Shown here piece by piece: positions 46,289 to 56,331 of a stretch of DNA of 64,000 nt. The notes under the pieces were generated by a model. That model did no database searches. It worked only from the letters and a program-made list of their open reading frames with translations, and was not told where the DNA came from. Position 1 is the first letter of the stretch. Each line of letters starts with the position of its first letter. The stretch is from positions 21,571 to 85,570 of the forward strand of contig DULO01000066.1 in the NCBI GenBank assembly GCA_012840345.1. Reading direction: 5' to 3'. A program made the translations under genes and the position numbers. Source of the DNA: Candidatus Fermentithermobacillaceae bacterium (lineage in GTDB: Bacteria > Bacillota > Sulfobacillia > Fermentithermobacillales > Fermentithermobacillaceae).

Positions 46289-48166
46289 TTAATTCACCCT
46301 GAACCTGCTTACAGTGTTCCGCAGTTTGGCAGCCAGTTCGGCCAAGGCGGTCGCCGACTCAGAGACTTCTCTAATAGAGTTGCTCATTTCTTCCGCCGAA
46401 GCCGATACTTCCTCGGTCGAGGCGGCGCTTTCTTCAGAAATGGCGGCGACGCTGTCGATCAGTTTTCGTACTTCCTCAGCGCTCACCGTCATTTCGTCCG
46501 CCGCGGCGGCATTTCCTTCGGCAAGTTCAACGATGGTCCTAAGAGTGTTTTGCACGCTCTGGCTGGCTTCGCCGACTTGTTTGGCCGCTTGGGACAGGTC
46601 TCGGGTGAGCCTTTCGGTTTCGGCGGCACCGTCAGAGATGTGCTTTAGGGCAAGGCTGGCTTCCCTGGCCAGCACGCTGCCGTTCTCAACTTCCTTGACT
46701 CCGGAAGTGGCCGTCGCCACGGCTTTTTGCATAGCCTGGCGAATGCTGTTAACAAGAGCGCCGATGGCCTTTGTTTCTCTGGCTGAGTCTTCCGCCAGCT
46801 TTCGAACTTCTTCCGAGACCACGGCGAATCCTCTTCCGTGTTCTCCGGCCCTGGCGGCTTCGATGGCGGCGTTTAGGGCCAAGAGGTTAGTCTGGGCGGC
46901 GATGCCGCTAATCACCTCAACGATCTTGCCTATCTCTTGGGAATACCCGTCAAGTTCGCTGATGGAGTTTGTCACATGGTCCGTGGTCTCCTTTATGCTA
47001 TCCATGCTGAGCAGGACTTTCTCGACCGCTTCCGTGCCTTGGACCGCGAAGGCGGCGTTGCGCTTGGCGGCTTCTCTTGTCTCCTCCAGCATGCCTAGGG
47101 CAGCTCGCAGGCATTCGTCAGACTGCGTGGCTACGCTCATGGCTTTGTGTACGCCTTCGGTTTGCCCCTGTGTGCCGTGAGCAACTCGGGTAATGGCCGT
47201 GTTCAACTGATCAACGGCTACCGCGGTCTTCCCGGCGCTTTCGCTCTGGTCTTGGGAACCCGCCGCTATCTGTTGGATCGCTTCGGCGATTTGCGATGTG
47301 ACCCGGGTCGATTCCTCGGCGCTTCGCGACAGGTTCTCGCTTGTGGAAGCCATATGAGCCGCGATTTCCCCGACTACGCGGACCGTGTCCGCCACTTTGG
47401 CCACGAAGGTGTTAAACCACTTGGCCACCTCGCCCATCTCATCTTTGGATGAGTCGTCAAGTACTACGGTCAAGTCCCCGTCGCCTTCCGCTGCGTTCCG
47501 CAAAGCGGCTGTCAGCTTTTGAACCGGTGAAACCACCAACTTGGTCATGACCGCGGTCACGCCCATACCGCCCAACAGGGCCAGTACGGTGCACAGAAAG
47601 ATCTCCCTCAATGCCCTCGCCCGCGCGTCCGACCCGGTTTGGCGGGTAGCCGCGGCCGCCTTGGTGGCGGCTTTGGTCATGGCGGCAAGAATGTCTCCCA
47701 TGGCTTTGAACGCCTCTTCGGATTGGCCGAATGAGACGGCGGTGGCACGTTCCCTGGCGTCGGAGCTTCCGCTTAAGACGATGGCAGCGACTTGGTTGGA
47801 CTGTTCTTCCCACTTCTTGACGGCTTGCTCATAAGCGGGGAGGAGGCTTTTCTCTTCCTCGGTCAGAGCCACCGTCTTGTACCGGTCCCAGGCAAGCCCG
47901 GCGGCCCTGAATTCCTCCCGGCGCTCCAAGTCCTCGGCTTTGGCTGTGGCCGGGTCTGCCGACAGCATCGCCCTCTCGTGTATCATGGCCTGGTGCATGT
48001 TGACGTTTAGGTCAAGCACCAGGGACACGGATTGCAGGTGCACCGCGCTCATGGATGTGAGCGTCGCGTCCAGTTTCTGAACGCCCAGGACGCTCACTGC
48101 TGCCGTCAGGACCACGAGCAGCAAGATAATGGAGTTGTTGAGCATGACCTTATGGCTGATCTTCAT
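46289..48166 (-). CDS. Methyl-accepting chemotaxis protein
   Basis: TM, 4HB-type sensor, HAMP, and [54 protein letters not shown]. Confidence 0.96.
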   Translation of the reverse strand: MKISHKVMLNNSIILLLVVLTAAVSVLGVQKLDATLTSMSAVHLQSVSLVLDLNVNMHQAMIHERAMLSADPATAKAEDLERREEFRAAGLAWDRYKTVALTEEEKSLLPAYEQAVKKWEEQSNQVAAIVLSGSSDARERATAVSFGQSEEAFKAMGDILAAMTKAATKAAAATRQTGSDARARALREIFLCTVLALLGGMGVTAVMTKLVVSPVQKLTAALRNAAEGDGDLTVVLDDSSKDEMGEVAKWFNTFVAKVADTVRVVGEIAAHMASTSENLSRSAEESTRVTSQIAEAIQQIAAGSQDQSESAGKTAVAVDQLNTAITRVAHGTQGQTEGVHKAMSVATQSDECLRAALGMLEETREAAKRNAAFAVQGTEAVEKVLLSMDSIKETTDHVTNSISELDGYSQEIGKIVEVISGIAAQTNLLALNAAIEAARAGEHGRGFAVVSEEVRKLAEDSARETKAIGALVNSIRQAMQKAVATATSGVKEVENGSVLAREASLALKHISDGAAETERLTRDLSQAAKQVGEASQSVQNTLRTIVELAEGNAAAADEMTVSAEEVRKLIDSVAAISEESAASTEEVSASAEEMSNSIREVSESATALAELAAKLRNTVSRFRVN

Positions 48167-48293
48167 GACGCCTCATCCCTCTAGCCGTTTCGCCGCGGGT
48201 GTTTTGGACGGCTGGTAATACAGGTGCTGGCGCACCCTTTTGATTTATCGGCTTATTCTGCGGAATGGTGAGGGCGCGAGCGAGCCTCCCCGG

Positions 48294-49700
48294 CTATACT
48301 TTCGGCCGCTGCCTGGTGTTGGAGAGGTTTTGGACGACGGATCTGATTCTCTTGTAGCCGCGAACGAAGAAGTATGCCGCGCGGGTCGAGGTGTGAGTGA
48401 AGCCGTATGTGTACTGGCGGTAGTCTCCTCTCAGGAGTCCGTCCCTTCTAATCTTCTCTTCCAGAGGAGAGCCGGTCAACACTATAAGGTCGGATATGAT
48501 GCCGGTTTCCAGGCCCTTGAGCATATCCGCGTATACTTTGGGGTTTCCTCCGGACGCTTCGTCTATTATCGAAAAAGCTTTCGGTATGTCGCTAAGGCGG
48601 CGGTATGGATGCCAGAAGATAAAGCTGTAAGCCAGCTTAACTCCGCTCTCGTACACCCACCTCACCGCTTCCACCATCTGTTGGCGTGTGGTTCCTTTGC
48701 CGTATAGCTCGATATCCTCTTCGGTGGGGGCGTCGAGGCTCAAGTACATCATCTCAAGGCCCGCTTCTTTGAGGATCTTCAGGATATCGGGGTCCACTTC
48801 GTCCGCCCTGCAGTACAGTTCAAACCTCATCTTGATCCCCCGGGACAGGATGAGGCGCGCTATCTCAATCGCCCGTTCCCGCCCTTCGGGGCACCTTCCG
48901 AAGAAGTCCTCGTCCACGAACCGGAAGTGGGTAAACCCGAAATCTTTCTGGAGCATCTCGATTTCCGCCACAACGTTCTCGGGAGACCTCGCCCTCCACC
49001 TAGGCCCCGGCGATACCCCCTGGAAAGCGTGGATGGTGCAGAAGGTGCAGTGCCCGCCGCAACCGCGGCTCGAAAGAAGGCTCGCCGCGGCCAAGCCTGG
49101 GTTCTTGTTGGTCCTGTACATCTCGGCTTGAGGACGCAAGGGGAACGGAAGGTTGTCCAGGTCAACGCAAAGAGGGTTGGCCTCGGTGCGCACTATCTGG
49201 TCGTGCCGGTCTTGCGCCCGGACCGCCATTCCCGGCACATCCGAAAGGTTTCCGCCGCTCGCGAGAGTCCTCACCGCATTGGGCAACGACGATTCCGCTT
49301 CACCGATACCCACGGCGGTCAGGTGGGGGAAATCCCGCATGATCTCCTTGTGGGCGATGGTCGGGAAGTGTCCGCCGAGCAATACCGGCTTGTCCAGCCC
49401 CCGGAGAAGGTTCAGAAGCTCGGCGGTCTGTGGGAAAAACTGCTGCCAGTTGGCGGAAATCCCAACTACGTCAAAATCCCTCTTTAGGATCTCTTCCCGC
49501 GTTTGTTTCGGACCCCACCCGCGGAAAGGGGCATCCAGGATCTCCACAGATATGCCCTCTCTCTCGCAAGCAGCCGCGAGGTAACCGGTCCCGAGGTATT
49601 CGTAAAACCCCCGGTAGAAGTTGCCTTTGCCCCACGGCCAACCAAAGTTGTGGGGAGCTGAGACCAACAGAAGGTTAACCTTTGAGATTGTATCCGCCAC
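48294..49700 (-). CDS. B12-binding domain-containing radical SAM protein
   Basis: N-terminal B12-binding-like domain (FDVVGISANW, PVLLGGHFPT) plus SSRGCGGHCTFCTIHAFQG (CxxxCxxC). Confidence 0.9.
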   Translation of the reverse strand: MADTISKVNLLLVSAPHNFGWPWGKGNFYRGFYEYLGTGYLAAACEREGISVEILDAPFRGWGPKQTREEILKRDFDVVGISANWQQFFPQTAELLNLLRGLDKPVLLGGHFPTIAHKEIMRDFPHLTAVGIGEAESSLPNAVRTLASGGNLSDVPGMAVRAQDRHDQIVRTEANPLCVDLDNLPFPLRPQAEMYRTNKNPGLAAASLLSSRGCGGHCTFCTIHAFQGVSPGPRWRARSPENVVAEIEMLQKDFGFTHFRFVDEDFFGRCPEGRERAIEIARLILSRGIKMRFELYCRADEVDPDILKILKEAGLEMMYLSLDAPTEEDIELYGKGTTRQQMVEAVRWVYESGVKLAYSFIFWHPYRRLSDIPKAFSIIDEASGGNPKVYADMLKGLETGIISDLIVLTGSPLEEKIRRDGLLRGDYRQYTYGFTHTSTRAAYFFVRGYKRIRSVVQNLSNTRQRPKV

Positions 49701-49792
49701 TTCCAGCCGCGAACTTCGCGTAACCCTCCAAAAACAGATGAATTCCCATACTTCAACCGAATTTCTGCGAGGAGAAAGGAGAATCCTGCCAA

Positions 49793-50908
49793 GTGATGTC
49801 GCAGTTTGGGGAGGGAGCCGGCTCGTCCAGTTTAGGCGTGTTGCGAACTTGTGTGGAACTCCCGGCGCTGGTGCTTCCTCTCGTGTCCCGGGAGCTTTCC
49901 CATTGGAAAGACGCGGCGTCGCGCATCCCCGACGGTGAGCTTAGGCGCCAAGCGCTGTCCAGCCTCGACAAGAAACGTTTCCATTGCGTGGGAGGGGCGG
50001 TCTTGGCCCTGACCTGCAGGCCCAGGACGCGGGATCTCGTAAGGTGCATTGTGGCCATCCAAACCGTAAGCGACTACCTGGACAACCTGTGCGACCGGAT
50101 GTCAGGCGACCCTGACCACGCCAACTTCGCCCTTCTCCACGAAGCCATGATGTGTTGCGTCGACCCTGACAGGCCCACTAGAGACTATTACGGTTTGTGC
50201 CGGACTGATCTGGGCGACGGGGGGTACCTGGACTCGCTTGTGGAGACGTCCAGGTCCGTCCTCCGCGCGCTTCCCAATTACCTAAAGGCGCGGAAGACGG
50301 TATGCGATCTCGCCCGGTTGTACTGTGAGCTTCAGGCGACCAAACACCTCGAGCGGAGCGTGCGGGATGACCTCATGGAAGAATGGTTTGCCCTGAGAGC
50401 GGCTCAAGAACCTTGGAGCGGAAGGTGCGGCGGGCTCAAGTGGTGGGAGTTCGGGGCCGCGGCGGGGTCGACCTTAGGAATGTTCAGCCTTATTTGCGCT
50501 TCCGGCAAGGAAGACCTTCGCCAAGAAGATGTTCTCGCACTGGATAACGCATATTTCCCGAGCATCTCCGGTTTGCACATCCTCCTGGACTATTACATCG
50601 ATCAAGACGAAGACAGGCTCGGGGGAGATCTGAACTTCGTCTCGTACTACCCTTCCCTCGACGCGGCGGACGAAGCTCTGGTGAGGTTCATACGGAGAGC
50701 TATCGCCGACGCCGACGCCTTGCCGGACCCCGACAGGGATGTCCACCTGGCGGTGGTCAAAGGCCTCCTGGCCATGTACCTGTCAGACCCCAAGATAAAG
50801 CGACAGGGATTCTCCCGGCGGGCCGAGAAAATGATATCGGCTGCCGGTCGGGATACCGCGTTCTTGAGGAAGTCGTGCGGAATTGTCCGTAGGATATCTC
50901 GTTTTTAG
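49793..50908 (+). CDS. DUF2600 family protein (YtpB-like tetraprenyl-beta-curcumene synthase / class IB terpene synthase)
   Basis: DLVRCIVAIQTVSDYLDNLCDR, HEAMMCCVD, DYYGLCRTDLGDGGYLDSLVETSRSVLRALPNY, GLHILLDYYIDQDEDRLGGDLNFVSYY. Confidence 0.85.
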   Translation: MMSQFGEGAGSSSLGVLRTCVELPALVLPLVSRELSHWKDAASRIPDGELRRQALSSLDKKRFHCVGGAVLALTCRPRTRDLVRCIVAIQTVSDYLDNLCDRMSGDPDHANFALLHEAMMCCVDPDRPTRDYYGLCRTDLGDGGYLDSLVETSRSVLRALPNYLKARKTVCDLARLYCELQATKHLERSVRDDLMEEWFALRAAQEPWSGRCGGLKWWEFGAAAGSTLGMFSLICASGKEDLRQEDVLALDNAYFPSISGLHILLDYYIDQDEDRLGGDLNFVSYYPSLDAADEALVRFIRRAIADADALPDPDRDVHLAVVKGLLAMYLSDPKIKRQGFSRRAEKMISAAGRDTAFLRKSCGIVRRISRF

Positions 50909-51018
50909 TCCGGCCCCGGAAGACGCGCAAGAGATGCTCTCTTGGATAAACCTCGTGGTTTCAGTCTCTCTAGACTCCTACCTTTTGGCCCGGCGAGCGT
51001 AGAACTATAGGGGAGGGA

Positions 51019-51456
51019 ATGCCTGTGCAGTACTGGATCGGATGGGCCATCGTCGCCGTCATATGCGTAATTGCCGAGATTATGACGGAAGGCTTTTTCA
51101 TCGTATGGTTTGGGCTGGGAGCCGGAGTTTCCGCTCTCGCCGCTTACTTCGGCGCCTCTCTGGCGTGGCAGTTCACGCTCTTCATAGGAATATCCGCGGC
51201 TCTTGTGTTGTCCACCAAAAAGCTAACTGCTCAAGTGTTTAAGAGAGGTCAGGAACTCAAGACCAACATCAACGCTCTGCCGGGTTCTATGGCTTTGGTC
51301 ACTGAAACCATCCCGGAACAAGGTTCAGGGATGGTCAAGGTAAACGGCGAGATATGGGCGGCCAAGTCAAATGACGGCAGCAGAATCCCAGCGGGAGTCA
51401 CGGTCAAGGTCTTGCGGGTGGTCGGGGTCCACGTCATCGTGGATTCGCCGGAGTAG
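51019..51456 (+). CDS. NfeD-like membrane protein
   Basis: WIGWAIVAVICVIAEIMTEGFFIVWFGLGAGVSALAAYFGA; C-terminal OB-like domain; next to an SPFH gene. Confidence 0.9.
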   Translation: MPVQYWIGWAIVAVICVIAEIMTEGFFIVWFGLGAGVSALAAYFGASLAWQFTLFIGISAALVLSTKKLTAQVFKRGQELKTNINALPGSMALVTETIPEQGSGMVKVNGEIWAAKSNDGSRIPAGVTVKVLRVVGVHVIVDSPE

Positions 51457-51506
51457 CGACGGCCGGAACGGACAGAAACCAATAATTGAAAGGGGAGTCA
51501 AGACCT

Positions 51507-52436
51507 ATGGAATGGGTGTTCCTGGCGCTTATCGTCTTGGTGGCCGCTTTCGCCGCCACCTCAATTCGGATTATCCATCAGTCCCGGGTCGGCATCATAG
51601 AGCGGCTGGGCAAGTTTCACGCCGTTGCCCAGACAGGCGTCAACGTTCTGATTCCCGTCATTGACAACATGCGGGCCATCATCGACCTTAGGGAACAGCT
51701 GGTCGACTATCCGCCTCAGCCCGTGATCACCAAAGACAACGTAACCATTCAGATCGACACAGTGGTCTACTTCCAGGTGACCGACCCAATCAAGTATATA
51801 TACGAGATCGCCCACCCCCGGGCCGCCATTGAAAACTTGGCCGCCACAACCCTTCGTAACATCGTTGGCGAAATGGACCTGGACGAGACGTTGACCTCTA
51901 GAGACACAGTAAACACCAAACTTCGCCAGATACTGGACGAGGCGACAGACAAGTGGGGCATCAAGGTAACCCGGGTCGAGATCAAGAACATCGCTCCTCC
52001 CAGAGACCTCATGGACGCGATGGAAAAGCAGATGAGGGCCGAACGCGAGCGGCGTGAAGCCATTCTGAAGGCCGAAGGAGACAAGAGGTCCGCGATCTTG
52101 CGGGCTGAAGGAGAAAGAGAAGCTGAGGTTCAACGAGCTGAAGGAGAGCGGCAGGCCGCGATCCTGCGTGCCCAAGGTGAGGCCGAAGCTATCGTGACCG
52201 TGGAGCGGGCCAAGGCCGAGGGTATCAGAATGATCTACCAGGCCATTAAGGAATCGGATCCGACTAAGGAAGTTGTGGCCATAAGGTCTCTTGAAGCCTT
52301 GGAGAAGGTATCCGACGGCAAGGCCACCAAGATAATCATTCCGTCTGAGGCCGCTGGCGTGCTCGGAGCCTTGTCGGGAATCAAGGGGATATTGGAGGGA
52401 AAGGAGAAGGCTGAGCCCGAGGCCGCTACGGAGTAG
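51507..52436 (+). CDS. SPFH/Band 7 (stomatin/QmcA-like) protein
   Basis: RIIHQSRVGIIERLGKFHAVAQTGVNVLIPVIDNMRAIIDLREQLVDYPPQPVITKDNVTIQIDTVVYFQVTDP. Confidence 0.95.
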   Translation: MEWVFLALIVLVAAFAATSIRIIHQSRVGIIERLGKFHAVAQTGVNVLIPVIDNMRAIIDLREQLVDYPPQPVITKDNVTIQIDTVVYFQVTDPIKYIYEIAHPRAAIENLAATTLRNIVGEMDLDETLTSRDTVNTKLRQILDEATDKWGIKVTRVEIKNIAPPRDLMDAMEKQMRAERERREAILKAEGDKRSAILRAEGEREAEVQRAEGERQAAILRAQGEAEAIVTVERAKAEGIRMIYQAIKESDPTKEVVAIRSLEALEKVSDGKATKIIIPSEAAGVLGALSGIKGILEGKEKAEPEAATE

Positions 52437-52652
52437 AACACCACGGAGCAGCCTGTCGCGGAGTAGGCCATCAGTCTTTTGACCATCAGAAAAGTGAGCT
52501 AGACCGAAGCGTGTGTACAAAACTGTGCACATCCTAATTGGCAGATAAGGGTGCTTATGCTATGATCTCCACAACTATCCGGCGAGGGGCGAGACTGAAA
52601 CCCCGGCACTGACCGGGAGGTCTCCGGCATTGCCCGCAAGGAGACTGTTCCC

Positions 52653-53606
52653 ATGGCCATCCGCACCGTACTATGCGACATGCTCGGAATCGAATATCCC
52701 ATAATCCAAGGAGGGATGGCATGGGTCGCCACCGCCGAACTTGCGGCCGCGGTAAGCGAGGCCGGCGGGTTGGGCCTTATCGGAGCGGGAAACGCCCCTC
52801 CCGAAGTTGTGCGGGAACAAGTGCGAAAAGCTAGAGAACTGACGTCCAAACCCTTTGGTGTGAACGTGTATTTCTTGTCCCCCTTTGCCGAACAGGTACT
52901 CAACATGCTTGTGGAAGAGCGGGTACCTGTCATCACCACCGGCGCGGGTAACCCGGGCAAGTACATCCCGAAACTGAAAGAAGCGGGCATTAAGGTTTTG
53001 TCCGTGGTCTCTTCGGTCAACCTAGCCAAGAGGCTGGAAAGGGCCGGCGTTGACGCCCTTGTCGCCGAGGGGATGGAGTGCGGAGGGCATATCGGCGAGA
53101 TAGCTACGTTCCCCCTGGTGCCCCAGATAGTGGACGCGGTGAAGGTGCCCGTTGTGGCGGCGGGCGGGATATTCGACGGACGCGGTCTTGTCGCCGCGTT
53201 GGCCCTGGGGGCCGCCGGAGTGCAAATGGGCACTAGGTTTGTCTGCGCTAACGAGTGCACGGTGCACCCCAACTACAAAAAGGCTATCCTCGACGCCCGG
53301 GACAGGTCCACCGTAGTTACCGGCGCCTCAACCGGGCACCCGGTTAGGGTGCTGAACAACAAGTTGGCCCGACGGTTCCTCGAAGTTGAAAAGAGGGGCG
53401 CGTCTGTCGCCGAGCTGGAGGCTCTGGGGGCAGGCGCCCTGCGAAGGGCCGTGGTGGAAGGCGATGTGGAGAACGGTTCTCTTATGGCCGGTCAAGTGGC
53501 TGCCATGGTTACCCGGGAAGAGTCATGCGCCGAGATGATTGCCAGCATAGTGAAGACCGCCGAGGAGGCCCTATCTCGGGTGGCTTCGTTTGCCCTGCCT
53601 TCCTGA
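52653..53606 (+). CDS. fabK: Enoyl-ACP reductase FabK / nitronate monooxygenase family
   Basis: LGIEYPIIQGGMAWVATAELAAAVSEAGGLGLIGAGN, ALVAEGMECGGHIGEIATFPLVPQIVDAV, VAAGGIFDGRGLVAALALGAAGVQMGTRFV. Confidence 0.92.
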   Translation: MAIRTVLCDMLGIEYPIIQGGMAWVATAELAAAVSEAGGLGLIGAGNAPPEVVREQVRKARELTSKPFGVNVYFLSPFAEQVLNMLVEERVPVITTGAGNPGKYIPKLKEAGIKVLSVVSSVNLAKRLERAGVDALVAEGMECGGHIGEIATFPLVPQIVDAVKVPVVAAGGIFDGRGLVAALALGAAGVQMGTRFVCANECTVHPNYKKAILDARDRSTVVTGASTGHPVRVLNNKLARRFLEVEKRGASVAELEALGAGALRRAVVEGDVENGSLMAGQVAAMVTREESCAEMIASIVKTAEEALSRVASFALPS

Positions 53607-53711
53607 GAACTGGTAAGCAGGGTCTAGGTAAAGAGCCCCGGACTAGAAGCGCGCTGAGAAACGCCCGCGAGGCATTGGCTCCTGCCTGGAAAACCCAAGC
53701 GCTTCCCTGCC

Positions 53712-53741
53712 TTGACATTTACTGAGAATTTACTGCATAAT
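53712..53741 (+). promoter_or_regulatory. Putative sigma-A promoter upstream of the ydaO riboswitch
   Basis: TTGACA (53712) - 18 bp - CATAAT (53736). Confidence 0.65.
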
Positions 53742-53769
53742 GTAACCCGTGGGATACCACGTAGCTCGT

Positions 53770-53905
53770 TCCGTCTGATCGCTGAATCTCCGTTAAGGAG
53801 AGCGGGGGACCCAATTACTTGGGGCTAATCACCTGCTGAGACAGGTGTAGGGCCACGCCCTTCGGCCCGAGCCCGTCAGCTAACCTCGTAAGCGTGGTAA
53901 GGATT
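53770..53905 (+). promoter_or_regulatory. ydaO-yuaA class (cyclic-di-AMP) riboswitch
   Basis: GATCGCTGAATCTCCGTTAAGGAGAGCGGGGGACCCAATTACTTGGGGCTAATC...AGGGCCACGCCCTTCGGCCCGAGCCCGTCAGCTAACCTCGTAAGCGT matches the conserved ydaO core. Confidence 0.93.
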
Positions 53906-54201
53906 GGCGGCCTCTTTAGGCGGCTACATAACCGCCCTGCGGTTGATCCACCACCTCATGACAGCGGTTTTCAGAGCTGTGGAATCGTCGCCTTGTCTCA
54001 CTGTGGGCAGATTCGCCCAAGACCTGGCGACGCGGGTGCTGCGGAATGCCCCGTACTAGGTAACCGGGTGTCGCTATGGCGCGGCATTCCGGAGACTCTC
54101 GGTATCCTTTTGCGCCCTAGAGCTTGATCAGGCACGCCCTGGATCTTTTGGGGACGTGAGCGCGAGAGCCGGCGAAGAGCAAGAGAAGGAGGAAGGCTGC
54201 C

Positions 54202-55173
54202 ATGCGCGTAGCCGTAGTCACCAACCAGATAGGGGACACCCAGCTCAACAGGCTGGATCCCCATGCCGCGGAACAAGCCGAAGTGACCCTCCGAGCGGTC
54301 CTTGAGGCGTTACGCGAGTTGGGACACGAGGCCATCCCCGTGGAGGTGCGTCCATCGCTTCTCATTGACCTTCAAAACGTAGCGCCCGACGCCATCTTCA
54401 ACATAGCGACAGGGTACAGGTCCAAGCGTGACCAGGCCAATATAGTGGCCACTTTGGAGCTCTCGGGGATTCCGTTCACCGGGTCGTCTTTTCGCGCTCA
54501 CGTGATGGGGCTCCATAAGTATCTCACAAAGTTCATCATGGAGATGGCTGATATCCCCACGCCCGGTTTCTGTGTGGTTGACGCGAACCGGAAAATGCCT
54601 TCCCAAGAGCGGCTGTCCAAGCTCAAACTGCCCGTCATCGTTAAGCCGGGAGCGGAAGGCTCCAGCTTGGGCATAACCCAAGACAGCGTGACCGGCGACC
54701 TGTCCAAGGTTCCCGGCTTGGTACAGGACCTTTTGGATCGTTTCGGTCCCCCGGTCCTTATCGAGGAGTACATCGACGGGCGAGAGTTCACGGTCGGACT
54801 GTTGGGATACCCTGAGCCTGCGGTCTTGCCGGTAGAAGAGATCGTGTTCAAAGAGGGCGCGATGTACACCTACGCGGTCAAGTCGAGGGACAGAGTCACT
54901 CCGGTCTGCCCGGCGGACATCCCTGAAGAGCTTGCCCTGGAGATCCAGTCAATCGCCAAGAGGGTCTTTGAGGCGCTTGACTGCCGGGATTTGGCCAGGG
55001 TGGATATCAGGTTGTCCAGAGACGGACGGCCCTACGTATTGGAAATCAACACGCTGCCGGGGCTCATGCCCGGTTACAGCGAGTTCCCCCGTATCGCGCA
55101 GATAGCGGGCTACGACTACAAGTCTCTGGTCCAAAAGATCTTGGAAGGGGCGCTCTTGAGGCGGGGCGCTTAG
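54202..55173 (+). CDS. D-alanine--D-alanine ligase-like ATP-grasp protein
   Basis: KYLTKFIMEMADIPTPGF, LPVIVKPGAEGSSLGI, VLIEEYIDGREFTVGLLGYPE, ARVDIRLSRDGRPYVLEINTLPGLMPGYSEFPRIAQIAGYDYKSLVQKIL. Confidence 0.9.
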   Translation: MRVAVVTNQIGDTQLNRLDPHAAEQAEVTLRAVLEALRELGHEAIPVEVRPSLLIDLQNVAPDAIFNIATGYRSKRDQANIVATLELSGIPFTGSSFRAHVMGLHKYLTKFIMEMADIPTPGFCVVDANRKMPSQERLSKLKLPVIVKPGAEGSSLGITQDSVTGDLSKVPGLVQDLLDRFGPPVLIEEYIDGREFTVGLLGYPEPAVLPVEEIVFKEGAMYTYAVKSRDRVTPVCPADIPEELALEIQSIAKRVFEALDCRDLARVDIRLSRDGRPYVLEINTLPGLMPGYSEFPRIAQIAGYDYKSLVQKILEGALLRRGA

Positions 55174-55212
55174 CGAGAGGAACTCTAACACTCTACGGAA
55201 GGAGGCGTTAAG

Positions 55213-56331
55213 ATGGCAGAGTACTTTTTGACAGAATCGATTCACTCAACTCCAAACTACGTAGTGATTGGCGCGGGGAACGGTGGCCAAGCCATGGCCG
55301 GTTTCCTGGCGATGAGAGGTTTTGGCGTCAATCTATGGAACAGGTCCGCGTCGGTCGTGGAGAGGATCAACGAACTAGGCGGCATCCAGCTTGAGGGCCA
55401 TTACTCCGGATTCGCCGTTCCCAATCTTATAACCCACGACATTGACGAGGCTCTGGACGGCGCAAGGGTAATCATGGTTACCGTGCCCGCGTCGGCCCAC
55501 AGCGCGGTCGCGCGCGAAATGGCCAGGAGCCTAAAGGACGGGCAGATAGTGGTCCTAAACCCGGGGAGGACCGGCGGAGCTTTCGCTTTCAGGCGTGACT
55601 TGGAGAGAGCGGGCTGTAAAGCCGACGTTGTCTTAGCCGAGGCCGGGACTTTCATCTACGCGAGCCGTACCAAGGAGCCGGGCCGGTCCCACGTCTACGG
55701 CGTGAAGAAGCACGTGAGCGTAGCCGCGCTGCCAGCTCACAGGACCATGGACGTGCTGAGGGCCTTAAGACCCGCGTTTCCCCAGTTCATTCCCGCGGAG
55801 AGCGTGCTCGCTACGAGCCTGGACAACATGGGAGCCATATTTCATCCCGCCCCGACTCTCCTAAACGCGGGCAGAATTGAGAAAAACGAGACCTATGACC
55901 ATTACAAGACCGGGATTACCCCTGCCGTAGCCAACCTGCTCCAGAAGATGGACGAAGAGCGGCTGGCTATAGCTCATGCGCTCGGGACACCCGCCCGGTC
56001 AGCTATGGAGTGGCTAAAAGATACTTACGGCGCAGCCGGCGAGGACCTGTACACGGCCATTCAAAACAACCCCGCGTACGACGATATCAAGGCCCCCAAA
56101 TCTTTGGATACAAGATATATCACCGAGGATATTCCCTTCAGTCTGATACCGCTAATCGCCTTGGGTCAGGCGGCGGGAGTGGCCACGCCTGTCCTCGAGA
56201 CTGTCGTGTCCCTGGCCGAGAGCATGTTCAATTGCGATTTTCGGTCCACCGGCCGCGGGGCGGAGGAGATGGGGATTGCCGGTCTTAACGCCCGGCAAAT
56301 ATCGGCTCTGGCTTTGGAAGGAGTGTGCTAG
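55213..56331 (+). CDS. NAD/NADP-dependent octopine/nopaline dehydrogenase-like protein
   Basis: YVVIGAGNGGQAMAGFLAMRGFGVNLWNRS, VLAEAGTFIYASR, NMGAIFHPAPTLLNAGRIE (opine dehydrogenase-like N-P-x order). Confidence 0.9.
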   Translation: MAEYFLTESIHSTPNYVVIGAGNGGQAMAGFLAMRGFGVNLWNRSASVVERINELGGIQLEGHYSGFAVPNLITHDIDEALDGARVIMVTVPASAHSAVAREMARSLKDGQIVVLNPGRTGGAFAFRRDLERAGCKADVVLAEAGTFIYASRTKEPGRSHVYGVKKHVSVAALPAHRTMDVLRALRPAFPQFIPAESVLATSLDNMGAIFHPAPTLLNAGRIEKNETYDHYKTGITPAVANLLQKMDEERLAIAHALGTPARSAMEWLKDTYGAAGEDLYTAIQNNPAYDDIKAPKSLDTRYITEDIPFSLIPLIALGQAAGVATPVLETVVSLAESMFNCDFRSTGRGAEEMGIAGLNARQISALALEGVC

